This document shows, one piece after another, positions 44,894 through 54,434 of a DNA stretch of 64,000 nucleotides. This DNA comes from Symploca sp. SIO3C6 (GTDB lineage Bacteria; Cyanobacteriota; Cyanobacteriia; Cyanobacteriales; Coleofasciculaceae): contig JAAHHJ010000007.1 in NCBI GenBank assembly GCA_010692425.1, positions 16,053 to 80,052 of the forward strand. Reading direction: 5' to 3'. The position numbers and the translations under genes are program-made. A model generated the notes under the pieces. The model was given only the letters and a program-made list of their open reading frames with translations. It was not told where the DNA came from and did not search any database. Position 1 is the stretch's first letter. The number at the start of each line of letters is the position of its first letter.

Positions 44894-46273
44894 ATGTCAA
44901 ATATTCCACTGAGTCTGGAGGATAGAGTCATCAATCAATCTTTGAGCCTGGTAAATACCCCTGCTTTGCCCCTAGAGGACAAGTCTGTGCTACAGATTTG
45001 GGGCAGAGCTTCCCTGAAAGGACACGTTGAAATTAGTGGAGCCAAAAATTCAGCTCTAGCGATCATGGCGGCAGCTTTACTATGCCCTGGAGATTGCCGA
45101 CTGCAAAATGTTCCTTCCCTTGTAGACGTTAAGCGCATGGGTCAGATTCTCACATCTTTGGGGGTTAAACTAGAGCGTAATGGCAACACTTTAGATCTCA
45201 ATTCCACATACCTCAAAAACTCCAAGGCACCCTATGAGCTAGTGTCCCAGTTGCGAGCTAGTTTTTTTGTAATTGGTCCGATGCTGGCACGTTTAGGAGT
45301 AGCTCGGGTTCCCCTGCCCGGCGGTTGTGCCATTGGTGCTAGACCTGTAGACCTTCACGTCCGGGGGCTACAATTATTGGGAGCTGAGGTACATATTGAA
45401 CATGGAACTGTCCATGCCTACGTCAGTGGGAGTAGTCGTCGAAGGTTGAAGGGAGCAAAAATTTACCTGGATTACCCTAGTGTGGGGGCCACAGAAACTC
45501 TAATGATGGCGGCAACGCTTGCAGAAGGAGAAACAATTTTAGAAAATGTTGCCCAAGAACCAGAAGTTGTAGACTTGGCAAATTTCTGCCGAGCTATGGG
45601 AGCTAAAATTAGGGGAGCTGGCACTAAAACCATTATCATTTCTGGTGTTCCCAGTTTACACTCCGTGGATTACTCGATTATTCCTGATCGCATTGAAACA
45701 GGAACATTTTTAGTGGCTGGGGCAATTACCCACTCTGAACTTACTCTCTCACCAGTAGTACCAGAACATCTCACGTCTGTGATTGCTAAATTGCATGATA
45801 TTGGAGTCAAAGTAATTGCAGAGGGTTCTGATTGCTTGCGTATTATTCCTGGTAACTTGCAAGCTAAAGATATTAAAACCCTACCTTATCCAGGTTTTCC
45901 CACAGATATGCAGGCTCAGTTTATGGCATTGCTTTCACTGAGTGAAGGTGACAGTCTAATTACCGAAACGGTTTTTGAAAATCGATTGCGCCACTTTGCA
46001 GAATTAAATCGCATGGGCGCAGATATTAGGGTTGAAGGTAATACTGCTATTGTACGGGGAGTGCCCATGCTATCGGGGGCACCTGTAGTTGCCACAGATT
46101 TGAGAGCATCTGCTGCCCTGGTAATAGCAGGACTAGCAGCAGAGGGCAAAACGACGATTCAGGGATTGCATCATTTAGACAGGGGTTACGAAAATTTGGA
46201 GGCAAAGCTACAAAAGCTGGGAGCTAGACTACAGCGGGTAAAGGATGAGGCTGAGCCCTCCTTGATAGAGTGA
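44894..46273 (+). CDS. murA: UDP-N-acetylglucosamine 1-carboxyvinyltransferase
   Basis: 459 residues; transfers enolpyruvate from PEP to UDP-GlcNAc, the first committed step of peptidoglycan synthesis. It shows [31 protein letters not shown], and the catalytic loop [16 protein letters not shown] with the fosfomycin-target Cys. It continues with [28 protein letters not shown] and [13 protein letters not shown]. An N-terminal extension of about 30 residues before [12 protein letters not shown] is usual in cyanobacteria. Divergent from tRNA-Leu, monocistronic. Confidence 0.96.
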   Translation: MSNIPLSLEDRVINQSLSLVNTPALPLEDKSVLQIWGRASLKGHVEISGAKNSALAIMAAALLCPGDCRLQNVPSLVDVKRMGQILTSLGVKLERNGNTLDLNSTYLKNSKAPYELVSQLRASFFVIGPMLARLGVARVPLPGGCAIGARPVDLHVRGLQLLGAEVHIEHGTVHAYVSGSSRRRLKGAKIYLDYPSVGATETLMMAATLAEGETILENVAQEPEVVDLANFCRAMGAKIRGAGTKTIIISGVPSLHSVDYSIIPDRIETGTFLVAGAITHSELTLSPVVPEHLTSVIAKLHDIGVKVIAEGSDCLRIIPGNLQAKDIKTLPYPGFPTDMQAQFMALLSLSEGDSLITETVFENRLRHFAELNRMGADIRVEGNTAIVRGVPMLSGAPVVATDLRASAALVIAGLAAEGKTTIQGLHHLDRGYENLEAKLQKLGARLQRVKDEAEPSLIE

Positions 46274-46446
46274 TGAGGACTCAAATAACCACTGGAGGAT
46301 GAGATAATAAGGGGGTTAGGGATATTTTTCTTTCCCCCATATCCGTTGATTTAAGAGGGGGTGAGCGAAAAAAGGTGTGGGAGGTGTGGAGAGTGTGGGG
46401 GGATTTTTTAAATACTTAGCTAGAAATCCCACTAAAAATAGGGACA

Positions 46447-46525
46447 AAGAATTGCGAAAACCTTTATCTGACAAGCTTTTTTATCCTCTGTTCCCTGTTA
46501 AGAGTTCCCTGCGCACAGCGCTATA
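46447..46525 (+). repeat. Dispersed repeat family C, copy 1
   Basis: AAGAATTGCGAAAACCTTT, then CAAGCTTTTTTATCC, CTGTTCCCTGTTAAGAG and TTCCCTGCGCACAGCGCTAT. The reverse complement of 50752-50832 has the same blocks in the same order. Confidence 0.65.
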
Positions 46526-46533
46526 AATGCAAA

Positions 46534-47445
46534 CTAGCTCGACCCCAAGATTTGTGCTAGTGCTGGTTTAAGCTTTGGGTATTGATATTCAAAACCATAG
46601 CTAGTAGTTCTTTTAGGCAAAACCTGTTGACCTTCTAAAACTACTTGAGCGCCTTCTCCTAGGAGGGCTTCGAGGGCAAAACTCGGAACAGGCAACCAAG
46701 AGGGGCGCTTAAGAACATCTCCCAGTGTTTGGGAAAGCTCTGACATCAAGACTGGTTTTGGTGCAGTAGCATTGAAAGTACCCTCAAGTTCCTGTCTGGT
46801 AAGGGCTTCAATAATCAAATTTACTAAGTCATCCCGATGAATCCAGGAAAACCACTGACGACCTGTACCAATTGGACCGCCAGCAAATAGCTTAAATGGG
46901 GGTATCATCTTCGCAAGTGCGCCCCCATTACCTAAAACAATTCCCAAACGTAGAATCACTAATCGAACACCAGTTGCTGTGACTTTCTCAGCTTCAGCTT
47001 CCCAAGCTTGGCAAACATTGGCAAGAAAATCTCTACCGGCAGGGCTAGTTTCATTAAAGGATGCTGTTTCACTGGTACCGTAGTAACCAATCGCAGAGGC
47101 ATTAACTAACACAGCTGGTTTGGGATTAGCCATAGCAATAGCTTCAACGATCTTTTGCGTACCTAGCTTACGGCTATCAAGAATCTCTTGCTTAGATTCT
47201 GATGTCCAGCGATTTTCCGCAATAGGTTCTCCTGCTAGGTTCACCACGCCATCGCAACCGGCGATCGCTTGTTGCCAGTTACCGGATTTTTTAGGTGTGT
47301 AGGTAACTATTTCCAAATTGGGGAAGATTCGGGAGGCAGTTGTGGAGTTGCGAGTTAAGATTAAAGGCTGATGTCCCTTGGCTTGTAGAGATTCAACCAA
47401 GCGGCTACCGACAAATCCTGTTGCTCCAGTAATTGCTACTTTCAT
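46534..47445 (-). CDS. TIGR01777-type NAD(P)-dependent epimerase
   Basis: A 303-residue atypical short-chain dehydrogenase. It starts [20 protein letters not shown]. It has [31 protein letters not shown] in place of the classical YxxxK centre, [20 protein letters not shown] and a DUF1731-like end. Relatives are called SulA- or YfcH-like; substrate unknown. It starts two bases after the psb28 stop, so the two are one operon. This link with photosystem assembly is worth noting but proves nothing about function. Confidence 0.85.
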   Translation of the reverse strand: MKVAITGATGFVGSRLVESLQAKGHQPLILTRNSTTASRIFPNLEIVTYTPKKSGNWQQAIAGCDGVVNLAGEPIAENRWTSESKQEILDSRKLGTQKIVEAIAMANPKPAVLVNASAIGYYGTSETASFNETSPAGRDFLANVCQAWEAEAEKVTATGVRLVILRLGIVLGNGGALAKMIPPFKLFAGGPIGTGRQWFSWIHRDDLVNLIIEALTRQELEGTFNATAPKPVLMSELSQTLGDVLKRPSWLPVPSFALEALLGEGAQVVLEGQQVLPKRTTSYGFEYQYPKLKPALAQILGSS

Positions 47446-47447
47446 GC

Positions 47448-47855
47448 TTATTGAGTGCTACTCCCTGTGTTTTTTTCTGTTTGTTTATAGCCCATGCCAT
47501 TAGCTTCAGCATAGCGATGCATGAAGCGCATAAACCGTTCCCAGCGTTCTTCGATGTCAAACTCCAAGGCACATTCTACTCGCTGGAGTTCATTACCTTC
47601 TGAACCACCAAACAAAATTTTTACTGAAGAAGGTTCAATCCTGATTTCACCTTCTTCATCTGTTAGAAGCATGGAATTAGTAGATTTTTTAGTGAAACTG
47701 TTGAATTTTTCTAAAGCCTGTAGTTCATCGAAGGTCATTAAGACAATACGTACTCCTCGACTGGGGCTATGCCTCAAGCTAACGTTACTAAGTTCTTCGT
47801 AAATTCCTTCAAAAAATTGAATTGAGGGGGCTTGAGAATTCATGTTAAAGGGCAA
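47448..47855 (-). CDS. psb28: Photosystem II assembly protein Psb28
   Basis: 135 residues of the Psb28 family, a cytoplasmic-side assembly factor that binds PSII intermediates near CP47. Family marks are [20 protein letters not shown] at the start, LTDEEGEI in the middle, and [20 protein letters not shown] near the end. The central loop is divergent, closer to the Psb28-2 type than to Psb28-1 as I remember them. An ATG four codons in (MNSQAP) is an equally plausible start. First gene of a two-gene operon. Confidence 0.85.
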   Translation of the reverse strand: MPFNMNSQAPSIQFFEGIYEELSNVSLRHSPSRGVRIVLMTFDELQALEKFNSFTKKSTNSMLLTDEEGEIRIEPSSVKILFGGSEGNELQRVECALEFDIEERWERFMRFMHRYAEANGMGYKQTEKNTGSSTQ

Positions 47856-47929
47856 ATTAATTTATGATACACTGGGCGGACGACACTCAGCAACGCCACA
47901 AAATAAGTCAAGAATCAATTCAAGTAACC

Positions 47930-47980
47930 TAAGTAGGTAGTACAAATAAACGAAGGCATGTCAACAAATTTTAAAAATCT
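47930..47980 (+). repeat. Dispersed repeat family B, diverged copy 4
   Basis: TAAGTAGGTAGTACAAATAA then ACG and TGTCAACAAATTTTAAAAAT. Blocks match the heads at 42039 and 37196 with more substitutions, and no ACCCTAC satellite follows. Confidence 0.45.
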
Positions 47981-48070
47981 AAAATCTTCTTCCCTTTTGT
48001 CATCTGCCGTCTGCCATCTGCCTTGCCTTAACGACAAATATTAATGCCGACCTACTTATGGATCAAACGG

Positions 48071-48103
48071 AATGTTCCAAAATCAGATCTTGGAACATTT
48101 TTT
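48071..48103 (+). terminator. Terminator-like hairpin
   Basis: Stem AATGTTCCAA/TTGGAACATT with a 9-base loop, followed by TTTTTT on the plus strand. No plus-strand gene lies directly upstream. It may instead belong to the repeat A copy that starts three bases later, or end antisense transcripts. Confidence 0.5.
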
Positions 48104-48105
48104 GA

Positions 48106-48231
48106 TTTTTATCGAAATTAATATGGGTCAAATACCCCACCGTCACTTGCGGTGTATAAAATTGGTTGGGGTTAAATCCCCATCCAATTTGTCCGGTGCG
48201 TCGACCTGTCGACCTGTCCCCGCGTCTTTAA
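48106..48231 (-). repeat. Dispersed repeat family A, copy 2
   Basis: Reverse-complement partner of 4067-4191, with the same ends (TTAAAGACGCGGGG and TTCGATAAAAA). Confidence 0.75.
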
Positions 48232-48334
48232 TTAAGGATAGTATTTTGTGTTAGTTATAGATGCTATCGTCTCGAGCAAATAATCCCACGCCATAAAGTG
48301 TGTGAGAGTGTCAAATAAATAATTCTAAACAAAT

Positions 48335-48832
48335 TTACTCAATAACTTCAAAATCCCTAATTCCGAGAAAAAGTTCTTCATCAGCTATCTGAAAGCTGAA
48401 ATCAATAGTGATTTGGGTTGGGTAGCCCAGTGTAGGATCGTAATCTACCTCTAATCTATCTGCTCGACTTCTAATTCCATTGGCAATCACCTGAAAAAGT
48501 TTGGGAATTGTATCAAATGCTTGGAATAATTCCCTATTAACTGGTTCTCCAGTTTCTACAGAAGTGATAGAAGTCGTTTGACCATTAATTACTTCAATAA
48601 CTACTGGCCCTCTAGCTTCTGGTACACAGAAACAGCCATTACTAAAAGTGTACCGATAGCTGGAGATATTTGCCCTCCTCCACCAACGGCGATTAATTCT
48701 TAGTTGCTTTAACTGTGATCTAAGATTAGTCTGTGATGATTGTGCTAACTCTATGGGGGATTGGGCGATTACTGGTGCATTCAAACCTAGAGACAACACT
48801 AATCCTGCGGTGATAACGATTGGTAGGCGCAT
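48335..48832 (-). CDS. Secreted DUF6174-like protein
   Basis: 165 residues from MRLPIVITAG. It has a signal peptide with hydrophobic core LVLSLGLNAPVIAQS and probable cleavage after AQA-like VIAQ. The mature part has NISSYRYTFSNGCFCVPEAR, VVIEVINGQTTSITSVETGE, and VDYDPTLGYPTQITIDFSFQ with IADEELFLGIRDFEVIE at the end. This is the pattern of DUF6174 periplasmic proteins of unknown function. The two Cys in GCFC are invariant-looking. A longer upstream frame of 36 codons is unlikely coding. Confidence 0.75.
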   Translation of the reverse strand: MRLPIVITAGLVLSLGLNAPVIAQSPIELAQSSQTNLRSQLKQLRINRRWWRRANISSYRYTFSNGCFCVPEARGPVVIEVINGQTTSITSVETGEPVNRELFQAFDTIPKLFQVIANGIRSRADRLEVDYDPTLGYPTQITIDFSFQIADEELFLGIRDFEVIE

Positions 48833-49001
48833 ATAAATCCTTTGAACTCTCAATATTCTGAATATTTGGCAAAAATACACTAGTTTTCGCCTCGTCTTGC
48901 CGAGTATCAACAAAACATCTATCAAGTTAATCTCTAGCAATTAGCTTGTCAAGTTAATGTTGCCAAGATCACATATTTCTGAAATTTTCCAGTCAACTGC
49001 A

Positions 49002-50582
49002 TTAATAATCACTACCTGAACCATAGTGCAACGCTTCCAGCCAGCGACGGTAATAATATTGCGGCACTGGTGGTAGTTTGTTGACAGGTTTACTGAGTAA
49101 TTTTCCTAAGGGATATAAACCGCTGTAGATGCCCAGATTAAAGTAATGAACCATCCAATCTAATAAGATGGTTAAACCAACCTGAGGAATCACTGGTATT
49201 ACGAGTCCAGGTTTAGTTAAAGAGGTTAGTAACAGAGTTTTCGATAGTCCAGAAAACTGCACAACGTCTTGCAAGAATGGACCTAAGACGTCATCTCCTA
49301 GCTGTGCCATTACCTGAAAGATACCAGTTAGTAATTCGTTGATTTGATTGGGAGCCAGCTTTTGTTCAATACCAACGCTCATTGCTCTCTGAAACATCCA
49401 GGTAACAGCAATATTAGGCTGGTAGGGTTGCAACTGCCAGAGTTCATTATGCCCGAGGGCATCAATTTTCAGGGCTTCATCGATTCCCTGACTCAGGCAC
49501 TGCAAATGTCGCACCATTGAACCAAACCCACCAAAGCTTATAGGTGATTGCCCACCACTGCTATCCCCTACAGGCAAAATTCGGCTCCATGGCATTTTTA
49601 TTGGGCTTTGGCGGTAGGAAGGAAAGAAACCAAACAGCACCCGCTTCCAGTTGATTTGCGATAATTCAACACCCTGGTATTCTGGCAACAAGCGCAGATA
49701 TTCCTCAAACAAAAACTCTAAATTGGGGCGTTTTGGATGAGCATCCAAATAGGTAAATAAGTAAGTAGTTCTACCATCTCTTGCCGGAAAAGCTTCCCAG
49801 AAATATTGGCATTGATTTTGTATAGGTGTAAATGAAACGATCAAGTCGCCAGTGTCATTTTTCGGAAAACCTTGAGCACAGCTACCAACCACTAAACAGA
49901 CGCCTTCTGGTTTTTCTCCATGCCGCACCTGCTTGACAATAGGAGAGAAATGCCCCATGGCATCAATAAGTAATCTTGCCTTGAGTTGAGTTGTAGATTG
50001 AAGGTGATTAGACTGGTCTAAACCTAGAACCTTTAATTCCACACAGACACCATCAGGATGTACAACTGTACCTACAAAAGAAGTGTTCTCTAGGAGTTTG
50101 CCACCTGCGGCTAGAAATTTTGACTTCAAGGTATCCAACAGAAAAATTGGATCAACGCCAATATTGAGAACATCCTTAATCCAGAAATCCGACCCTTGGA
50201 AAAAACTGATGCGAGCTGGGTTATACTCGGTAGCGATCGCTTGCTCTAGTTCAGATTCTGCAAGCAGTTCCAGTTCTAAAAATACTTTTAGTTCTTTGCG
50301 GGAAATATTCCACTCTTGCTCTCTGCCGCGCAGAATGCCCCGCTCAATTAAGGCAACTCGCCAACCTTGCCTTTGTAAGGCAGCACCAAGGAGAATTCCC
50401 AAAGTGCCGCCAGCAATAACAACATCCCAGTCTGGGTTTCCCAATATTTCTTGGCTCTCATTAACAACTATTGGGACTGTTGCTGCCTCTTGCCGCATAA
50501 TTTTCCAGAGTTGGTCAACACTGCGCAGTCTTCCAAGAGCATTATTAGGTAATTGAGAGAGAATTTGTTCAGTGTAGCTCAT
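49002..50582 (-). CDS. cruP: CruA/CruP-type lycopene cyclase-family flavoprotein
   Basis: 526 residues. The N-terminal FAD/NAD-binding fold begins WDVVIAGGTLGILLGAALQR, then WRVALIERGILRGREQEWNI, and the GDSSGGQSPISFGGFGSMVR segment is at about 340. This fits the CruA/CruP family of cyanobacteria and plants. I favour CruP because the protein is shorter than CruA and begins with the LGRLRSVDQLWK-type leader, but I cannot separate the two with certainty. CruP proteins are linked to carotenoid metabolism and oxidative stress rather than to confirmed cyclisation. Monocistronic, minus strand. Confidence 0.75.
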   Translation of the reverse strand: MSYTEQILSQLPNNALGRLRSVDQLWKIMRQEAATVPIVVNESQEILGNPDWDVVIAGGTLGILLGAALQRQGWRVALIERGILRGREQEWNISRKELKVFLELELLAESELEQAIATEYNPARISFFQGSDFWIKDVLNIGVDPIFLLDTLKSKFLAAGGKLLENTSFVGTVVHPDGVCVELKVLGLDQSNHLQSTTQLKARLLIDAMGHFSPIVKQVRHGEKPEGVCLVVGSCAQGFPKNDTGDLIVSFTPIQNQCQYFWEAFPARDGRTTYLFTYLDAHPKRPNLEFLFEEYLRLLPEYQGVELSQINWKRVLFGFFPSYRQSPIKMPWSRILPVGDSSGGQSPISFGGFGSMVRHLQCLSQGIDEALKIDALGHNELWQLQPYQPNIAVTWMFQRAMSVGIEQKLAPNQINELLTGIFQVMAQLGDDVLGPFLQDVVQFSGLSKTLLLTSLTKPGLVIPVIPQVGLTILLDWMVHYFNLGIYSGLYPLGKLLSKPVNKLPPVPQYYYRRWLEALHYGSGSDY

Positions 50583-50944
50583 TAAGTTCTCTGGTTTGCG
50601 AGATGCTCTCTCTATACTAATACCGCTGTGGGGAAGTCAAAAGCATGCATTCAGGGAATCGAAGGTGTCAAAAGCTGATCTAATTAGATTTTCACTAACT
50701 GGAAATGATAGCTTTATTTAGGTCGTGCTATACCAGTTTACAGTTATAGTACTTCGCGCTGGTGACAGGGAATAGGGAGCTCTTAACAGGGGATAGAAAA
50801 GCTTACAAAACAAAGGTTTTAGCAATTATTCTTCAGATGAATTTGTAAACACACTGCTCGCGTACTGCTATACCTTATAAATTGATTAGTTATTTAAAAT
50901 AACAATTAATAATGAACAATCACTGCTCAAAAAACATCCCAATT
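50583..50944. other. Intergenic region with dispersed repeat C copy
   Basis: 362 bases between the CruP-like gene and a kinase gene. The middle is repeat C copy 2 (50752-50832). The rest is AT-rich with no open frame. Confidence 0.5.
50752..50832 (-). repeat. Dispersed repeat family C, copy 2
   Basis: Reverse complement carries GAATAATTGCTAAAACCTTT, AAGCTTTTCTATCCCCTGTT, AAGAGCTCCCTATTCCCTGT, then CAGCGCG. The block order is the same as 46447-46525, with small length differences in the CCCTGTT units. Confidence 0.65.
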
Positions 50945-52054
50945 TTATGACCTAATTAAAGCCTTAGCTTCCCAAGGAAGACTAATGTAAAAAGTCGTTC
51001 CCTGTTGAGCATAGGACTCAAAAGAAATCTGTCCTCCATGGGCGTCAATAATTGACTTAGCAATTGCTGTTCCTAGTCCAGTGCCAGTTCCCTTACCGTA
51101 GGTCACAAATGATTCAAATAAGCGGTCTCGAATCACCTCCGGGATGCCTGGACCATTATCAGTGATCTCAATTTTAACCTGTTGTTCTTTCTGAGAAACT
51201 TTAATTTCGACAAGTCCACCATGACCATTAAAAGATTCAACTGCGTTAGTTACCAAATTTTGCCAAACACGCATGAGCTTATTTTCATCTGCATTAACTA
51301 CGATATCTTCTGCCTGGATTACTAATTCAACTTGTGCTTCTTGAAGATAAACGCCGTTGAGTTGTTGAAATCTTTGCAAGTTTTGGGCAAGATTTAAGGG
51401 TTGTTTATGCAAAATAGTATTGCCTTGGGCAAATTCTAACAAATCCTCAGTCATTGCTGAAATACGTTGGGCTTGAGCCTGGATGAGATCGCACCACTGG
51501 GCTGTTTCTGAGTCAGAGTGTACTTCTTTAAGCACGCTACTCGATAAATGAATTCCAATTAAAGGACTATTTAAATCATGAATGACTGTATTGAGCATTT
51601 CCCCCATCAAAACCATTCTTTCTTTATAGACCAATTGTTTGACATATGCCTCTGTAGAGGCTCTCAGACGTTGAATCGTGTAGTTAAAAAGTTTGACTAC
51701 CACGCTGCCTTTAGTATTGTTGATAACTGCCATCAGATCCAGACGTTCAATTTTAGCTAAAGTTGTTCCCCCATAGACAATCGCCTGGGCACTGCGAGGT
51801 TGTCCATCAAAAATCCCAAGTTCTCCAAAATAACCATTTGGCAAAGCTGTAGCTAGAGTTTGAAATTGATTAGTACCTAATTTTTTTCTAAACTCAACTC
51901 GACCAGTTAAAACTAAATATAAAAAGTCTGGTTTTTCTCCTTCTTCAAAGAGAATTGTTTGGTTAGTGAAATTTTCAACAGTCGCTCGCTGGCACAGCTC
52001 TGCTGCTTGCTCTGATTCAAAAAATAATATAAATTGATGGGATTCTAGATCCAT
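50945..52054 (-). CDS. Cyclic-nucleotide-binding-fold histidine kinase
   Basis: 369 residues. Residues about 15-130 form a cNMP-binding-like barrel (ILFEEGEKPDFLYLVLTGRV, NGYFGELGIFDGQPRSAQAI). The canonical phosphate-binding Arg-Ser is present as QPRSAQA, so ligand binding is possible. A short helix leads to a HisKA box HDLNSPLIGIHLSS (about 160) and a HATPase domain with NLVTNAVESF, ITDNGPGIPE and GTGLGTAIAKSI. No membrane segment. The regulator partner is not adjacent. Confidence 0.85.
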   Translation of the reverse strand: MDLESHQFILFFESEQAAELCQRATVENFTNQTILFEEGEKPDFLYLVLTGRVEFRKKLGTNQFQTLATALPNGYFGELGIFDGQPRSAQAIVYGGTTLAKIERLDLMAVINNTKGSVVVKLFNYTIQRLRASTEAYVKQLVYKERMVLMGEMLNTVIHDLNSPLIGIHLSSSVLKEVHSDSETAQWCDLIQAQAQRISAMTEDLLEFAQGNTILHKQPLNLAQNLQRFQQLNGVYLQEAQVELVIQAEDIVVNADENKLMRVWQNLVTNAVESFNGHGGLVEIKVSQKEQQVKIEITDNGPGIPEVIRDRLFESFVTYGKGTGTGLGTAIAKSIIDAHGGQISFESYAQQGTTFYISLPWEAKALIRS

Positions 52055-52224
52055 AAGAGTACGATAATATAGCTATCAACTATCAAGTTGCAAATAGGCT
52101 TAATCAATTTACCCAAATGCTTTTCCTTTAATAGTTCCACAGTAGTTGTGAATTTCCGGAGAGTTAGCTAATCGACACTTCTGTCATAGTGCTTAAAACT
52201 AAGTCACTATCACACTTTTCAAGC

Positions 52225-53487
52225 TTAAGTAGCAACAGAGGAAATAGCTGCTACAGCATTTTGCCCTCCAAAACCAAAACTCAAACAAAGTAAGCGCCGA
52301 ATTTTTCTCTGACGCGATACTCTCACTAAGTCCAAATCAAATTCTGGTTGCTTATTACCTACGCAAGGCGGCAAGCGCTGATCCTTCAGAGCCATCAAGC
52401 AAAAAGCTGCTCCCAAAGCGCCAGAGGCTCCTAATGTATGTCCTGTTGATCCTTTGGTAGAACTAACAGCTACACCTTGGGGAAACAAATTTTTAATCAG
52501 TTGGGCTTCGTAGTAATCATTTAGCTTGGTGGCAGTACCATGGGCGTGAATATAGTCGATCTGGGCCGTTGATATGTGGCTACGATTTAAACATTGCTTA
52601 ACTGCTGCGATCGCGCTACGCTGTTCTGGATGGGGTGCACTGACACGGTGGGCATCACAGCTCAAACCAAAGCCTAGCAATTGCCCATAAATCGGAACTC
52701 CTCGACTAAGAGCTAACTTAGCAGACTCCAACACTAATATTGCTGCTCCTTCTCCTAAAACTAATCCTTCACGATTCTGGTCAAAAGGGTAAGAACCAGT
52801 TGTCGCCAAAGCGCCCATTTTGTCAAATCCAGCTAAAGTTAGCTGGGTAATTGGCGCTTCGACAGCGCCAGCAAGTACTTGCTGACATTGACCAGTTTGA
52901 ATAAGTTCAAAACCTCGGGCGAGGGCCCAGATTCCAGTCGCACAAGCTGCCATTGGTGCTAGAACTGGTCCTGAAGTTCCAATCTGACGAGCAACAGATA
53001 GTGCTGCTTGATGGGGCAGTGTATCTAACCAATCTCCTAAGCCTGCAATCGGGAATGTAGATAAAGGGATGGGGGGGGGGAGAAGTGGGGAGAATTTTTC
53101 GGAAATGCTATCGATGATTTGGGCATTGAGATGAACTTTCTCCCCTAATACCTTGCACAAGAGTTCCCTAGCCCCCAATCCCCGCGCCAGCTGTTCCCAC
53201 GTCGCCTGAGAACCTCGGCTAGAGCCAATTACCACACCACAATCAGCCATGGGCTTGCTTAAACCAGCATCCTGGAGAGAATCTGAGACAACTAGTTCAG
53301 TGAGTTTTTCCAAGGATGTTGGTATATCGCCAACTAGCCCCAGAGGTTGGGATGCTAATTCCGGAAAGGGCTGATACCAACTAATACCAGACTTACCTTC
53401 GAGCAGACTATACCAGGTGGACTCTAAATTACCTAAAGCCGAGATCAAACCGATGCCAGTAACAACTATTTGAGTTTCCCAAGCCAT
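52225..53487 (-). CDS. Beta-ketoacyl-ACP synthase (FabF-like)
   Basis: 420 residues from MAWETQIVVTGIGLISALGN; a 32-codon upstream extension is not conserved-looking. The thiolase-fold catalytic residues are Cys in MAACATGIWALAR, His in IHAHGTATKLND and His in GSTGHTLGASGA, so it should be an active condensing enzyme. Only part of it resembles housekeeping FabF, so it may be a paralogue. A run of ten G (53071-53080) encodes PPP in FSPLLPPPIPLSTF. This is an unusual insert near residue 140, and slippage would shift the frame. Confidence 0.85.
   Translation of the reverse strand: MAWETQIVVTGIGLISALGNLESTWYSLLEGKSGISWYQPFPELASQPLGLVGDIPTSLEKLTELVVSDSLQDAGLSKPMADCGVVIGSSRGSQATWEQLARGLGARELLCKVLGEKVHLNAQIIDSISEKFSPLLPPPIPLSTFPIAGLGDWLDTLPHQAALSVARQIGTSGPVLAPMAACATGIWALARGFELIQTGQCQQVLAGAVEAPITQLTLAGFDKMGALATTGSYPFDQNREGLVLGEGAAILVLESAKLALSRGVPIYGQLLGFGLSCDAHRVSAPHPEQRSAIAAVKQCLNRSHISTAQIDYIHAHGTATKLNDYYEAQLIKNLFPQGVAVSSTKGSTGHTLGASGALGAAFCLMALKDQRLPPCVGNKQPEFDLDLVRVSRQRKIRRLLCLSFGFGGQNAVAAISSVAT
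53071..53080. repeat. G10 homopolymer in the ketosynthase gene
   Basis: Ten consecutive G on the plus strand (C in the gene), next to GAGAAGTGGGGAGA, related to the CTCCCC satellites. Runs of this length are prone to slippage in replication and to sequencing error. Confidence 0.9.
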
Positions 53488-53616
53488 CGATAAGCATCTA
53501 CCAATTAGGGACTTGCTTTTGAAATCAATTAAGAGGACACTTCTCAATAGATAACAGGCAACAGTGAATTCCTTTAACGGCAAGCAAGTAATAAGTTATA
53601 AGTGGGTATTGAGTTA

Positions 53617-53658
53617 ACCTTATTACTTATTACTTATTACTTACTACTTACTACTTAA
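53617..53658. repeat. (TTATTAC)n / (TTACTAC)n heptamer satellite
   Basis: About six heptamers between the cyclophilin stop and the ketosynthase start, the same unit as at 25053. Confidence 0.85.
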
Positions 53659-53699
53659 ATTAAGCAAATTGGAAGATTATTTGTAGGCAACTCCCTTAG

Positions 53700-54434
53700 C
53701 TAGGTTTTGAGGTTTTCAAGTCCTTGTGTCACCTCAGCTGAGTCAATGCGATCGCCTTGCTGAATTTCGTCTACAATCTCCATACCCTCTGTTACTTGAC
53801 CAAAGACTGCATAGCTACCATCCAAGAATGGTAGTTCTGTCAGAGCAAAGTAAAACTGTGAAGAAGCTGAGTCTGGCATCTGGGAACGCGCCATCGCCAC
53901 AGCACCGCGAGTATGGGTTAACTCAGGGGGAAGCGAGATTTTTGCCATCTGGAAAGTTTGGCTGTAGAGGGGAGTGTCTGCCCCTTGGGGTTTAATTTCT
54001 AAGGGAATATTTCGATCTTGGGAGGTCTCAGGGTCAACAAAGCCACCAGTTCCGTTCCCTTTTGGATCTCCTCCTTGAACAACAAAGGGTTGAGGCTCAC
54101 GCACTACTCGATGAAATACTAAACCATTGTAGAAACCTCGCTTGACAAGGTCAACAAAATTTCCCGCTGTAATCGGAGCCTCATTGCCATTGACTTCAAT
54201 GGTTATTGGTGAGCCTTTAACCGTCATGACTACGGTGGCTGTTCCTTCTAGTCTGGGCACATAGTCGATAAATTGCTGACTCATATCAGTTGACGAAGTA
54301 ATAATTGAGTTTGCTTGAGTGTTTGAAGGGTCGCTAGAGTTTAGAGAAGCTGCCTGTTGTGTACCACATCCTCCCATAATTAGACCGACTATCAGTAACA
54401 TTACTGGTAACCAGTGCCAGATCTTATGCTTCAT
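53700..54434 (-). CDS. Cyclophilin-type peptidyl-prolyl isomerase, lipoprotein
   Basis: 244 residues. The signal segment LPVMLLIVGLIMGGC ends in a lipobox-like Cys23, followed by a polar linker, so the protein is probably membrane-anchored outside the cytoplasm. The cyclophilin domain shows GNFVDLVKRGFYNGLVFHRV, FVVQGGDPKGNGTGGF, ARSQMPDSASSQFYF and YAVFGQVTEGMEIVD. The catalytic Arg in FHRV is present. It assists folding of exported proteins. Downstream of an inverted repeat and a satellite. Confidence 0.92.
   Translation of the reverse strand: MKHKIWHWLPVMLLIVGLIMGGCGTQQAASLNSSDPSNTQANSIITSSTDMSQQFIDYVPRLEGTATVVMTVKGSPITIEVNGNEAPITAGNFVDLVKRGFYNGLVFHRVVREPQPFVVQGGDPKGNGTGGFVDPETSQDRNIPLEIKPQGADTPLYSQTFQMAKISLPPELTHTRGAVAMARSQMPDSASSQFYFALTELPFLDGSYAVFGQVTEGMEIVDEIQQGDRIDSAEVTQGLENLKT

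Larger units (their letters stand above)
47856..48334. other. 479-base intergenic region with two repeats and a terminator-like hairpin
   Basis: Holds a diverged repeat B copy (47930-47980), a terminator-like hairpin (48071-48103) and dispersed repeat A copy 2 (48106-48231). No gene. Confidence 0.6.
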
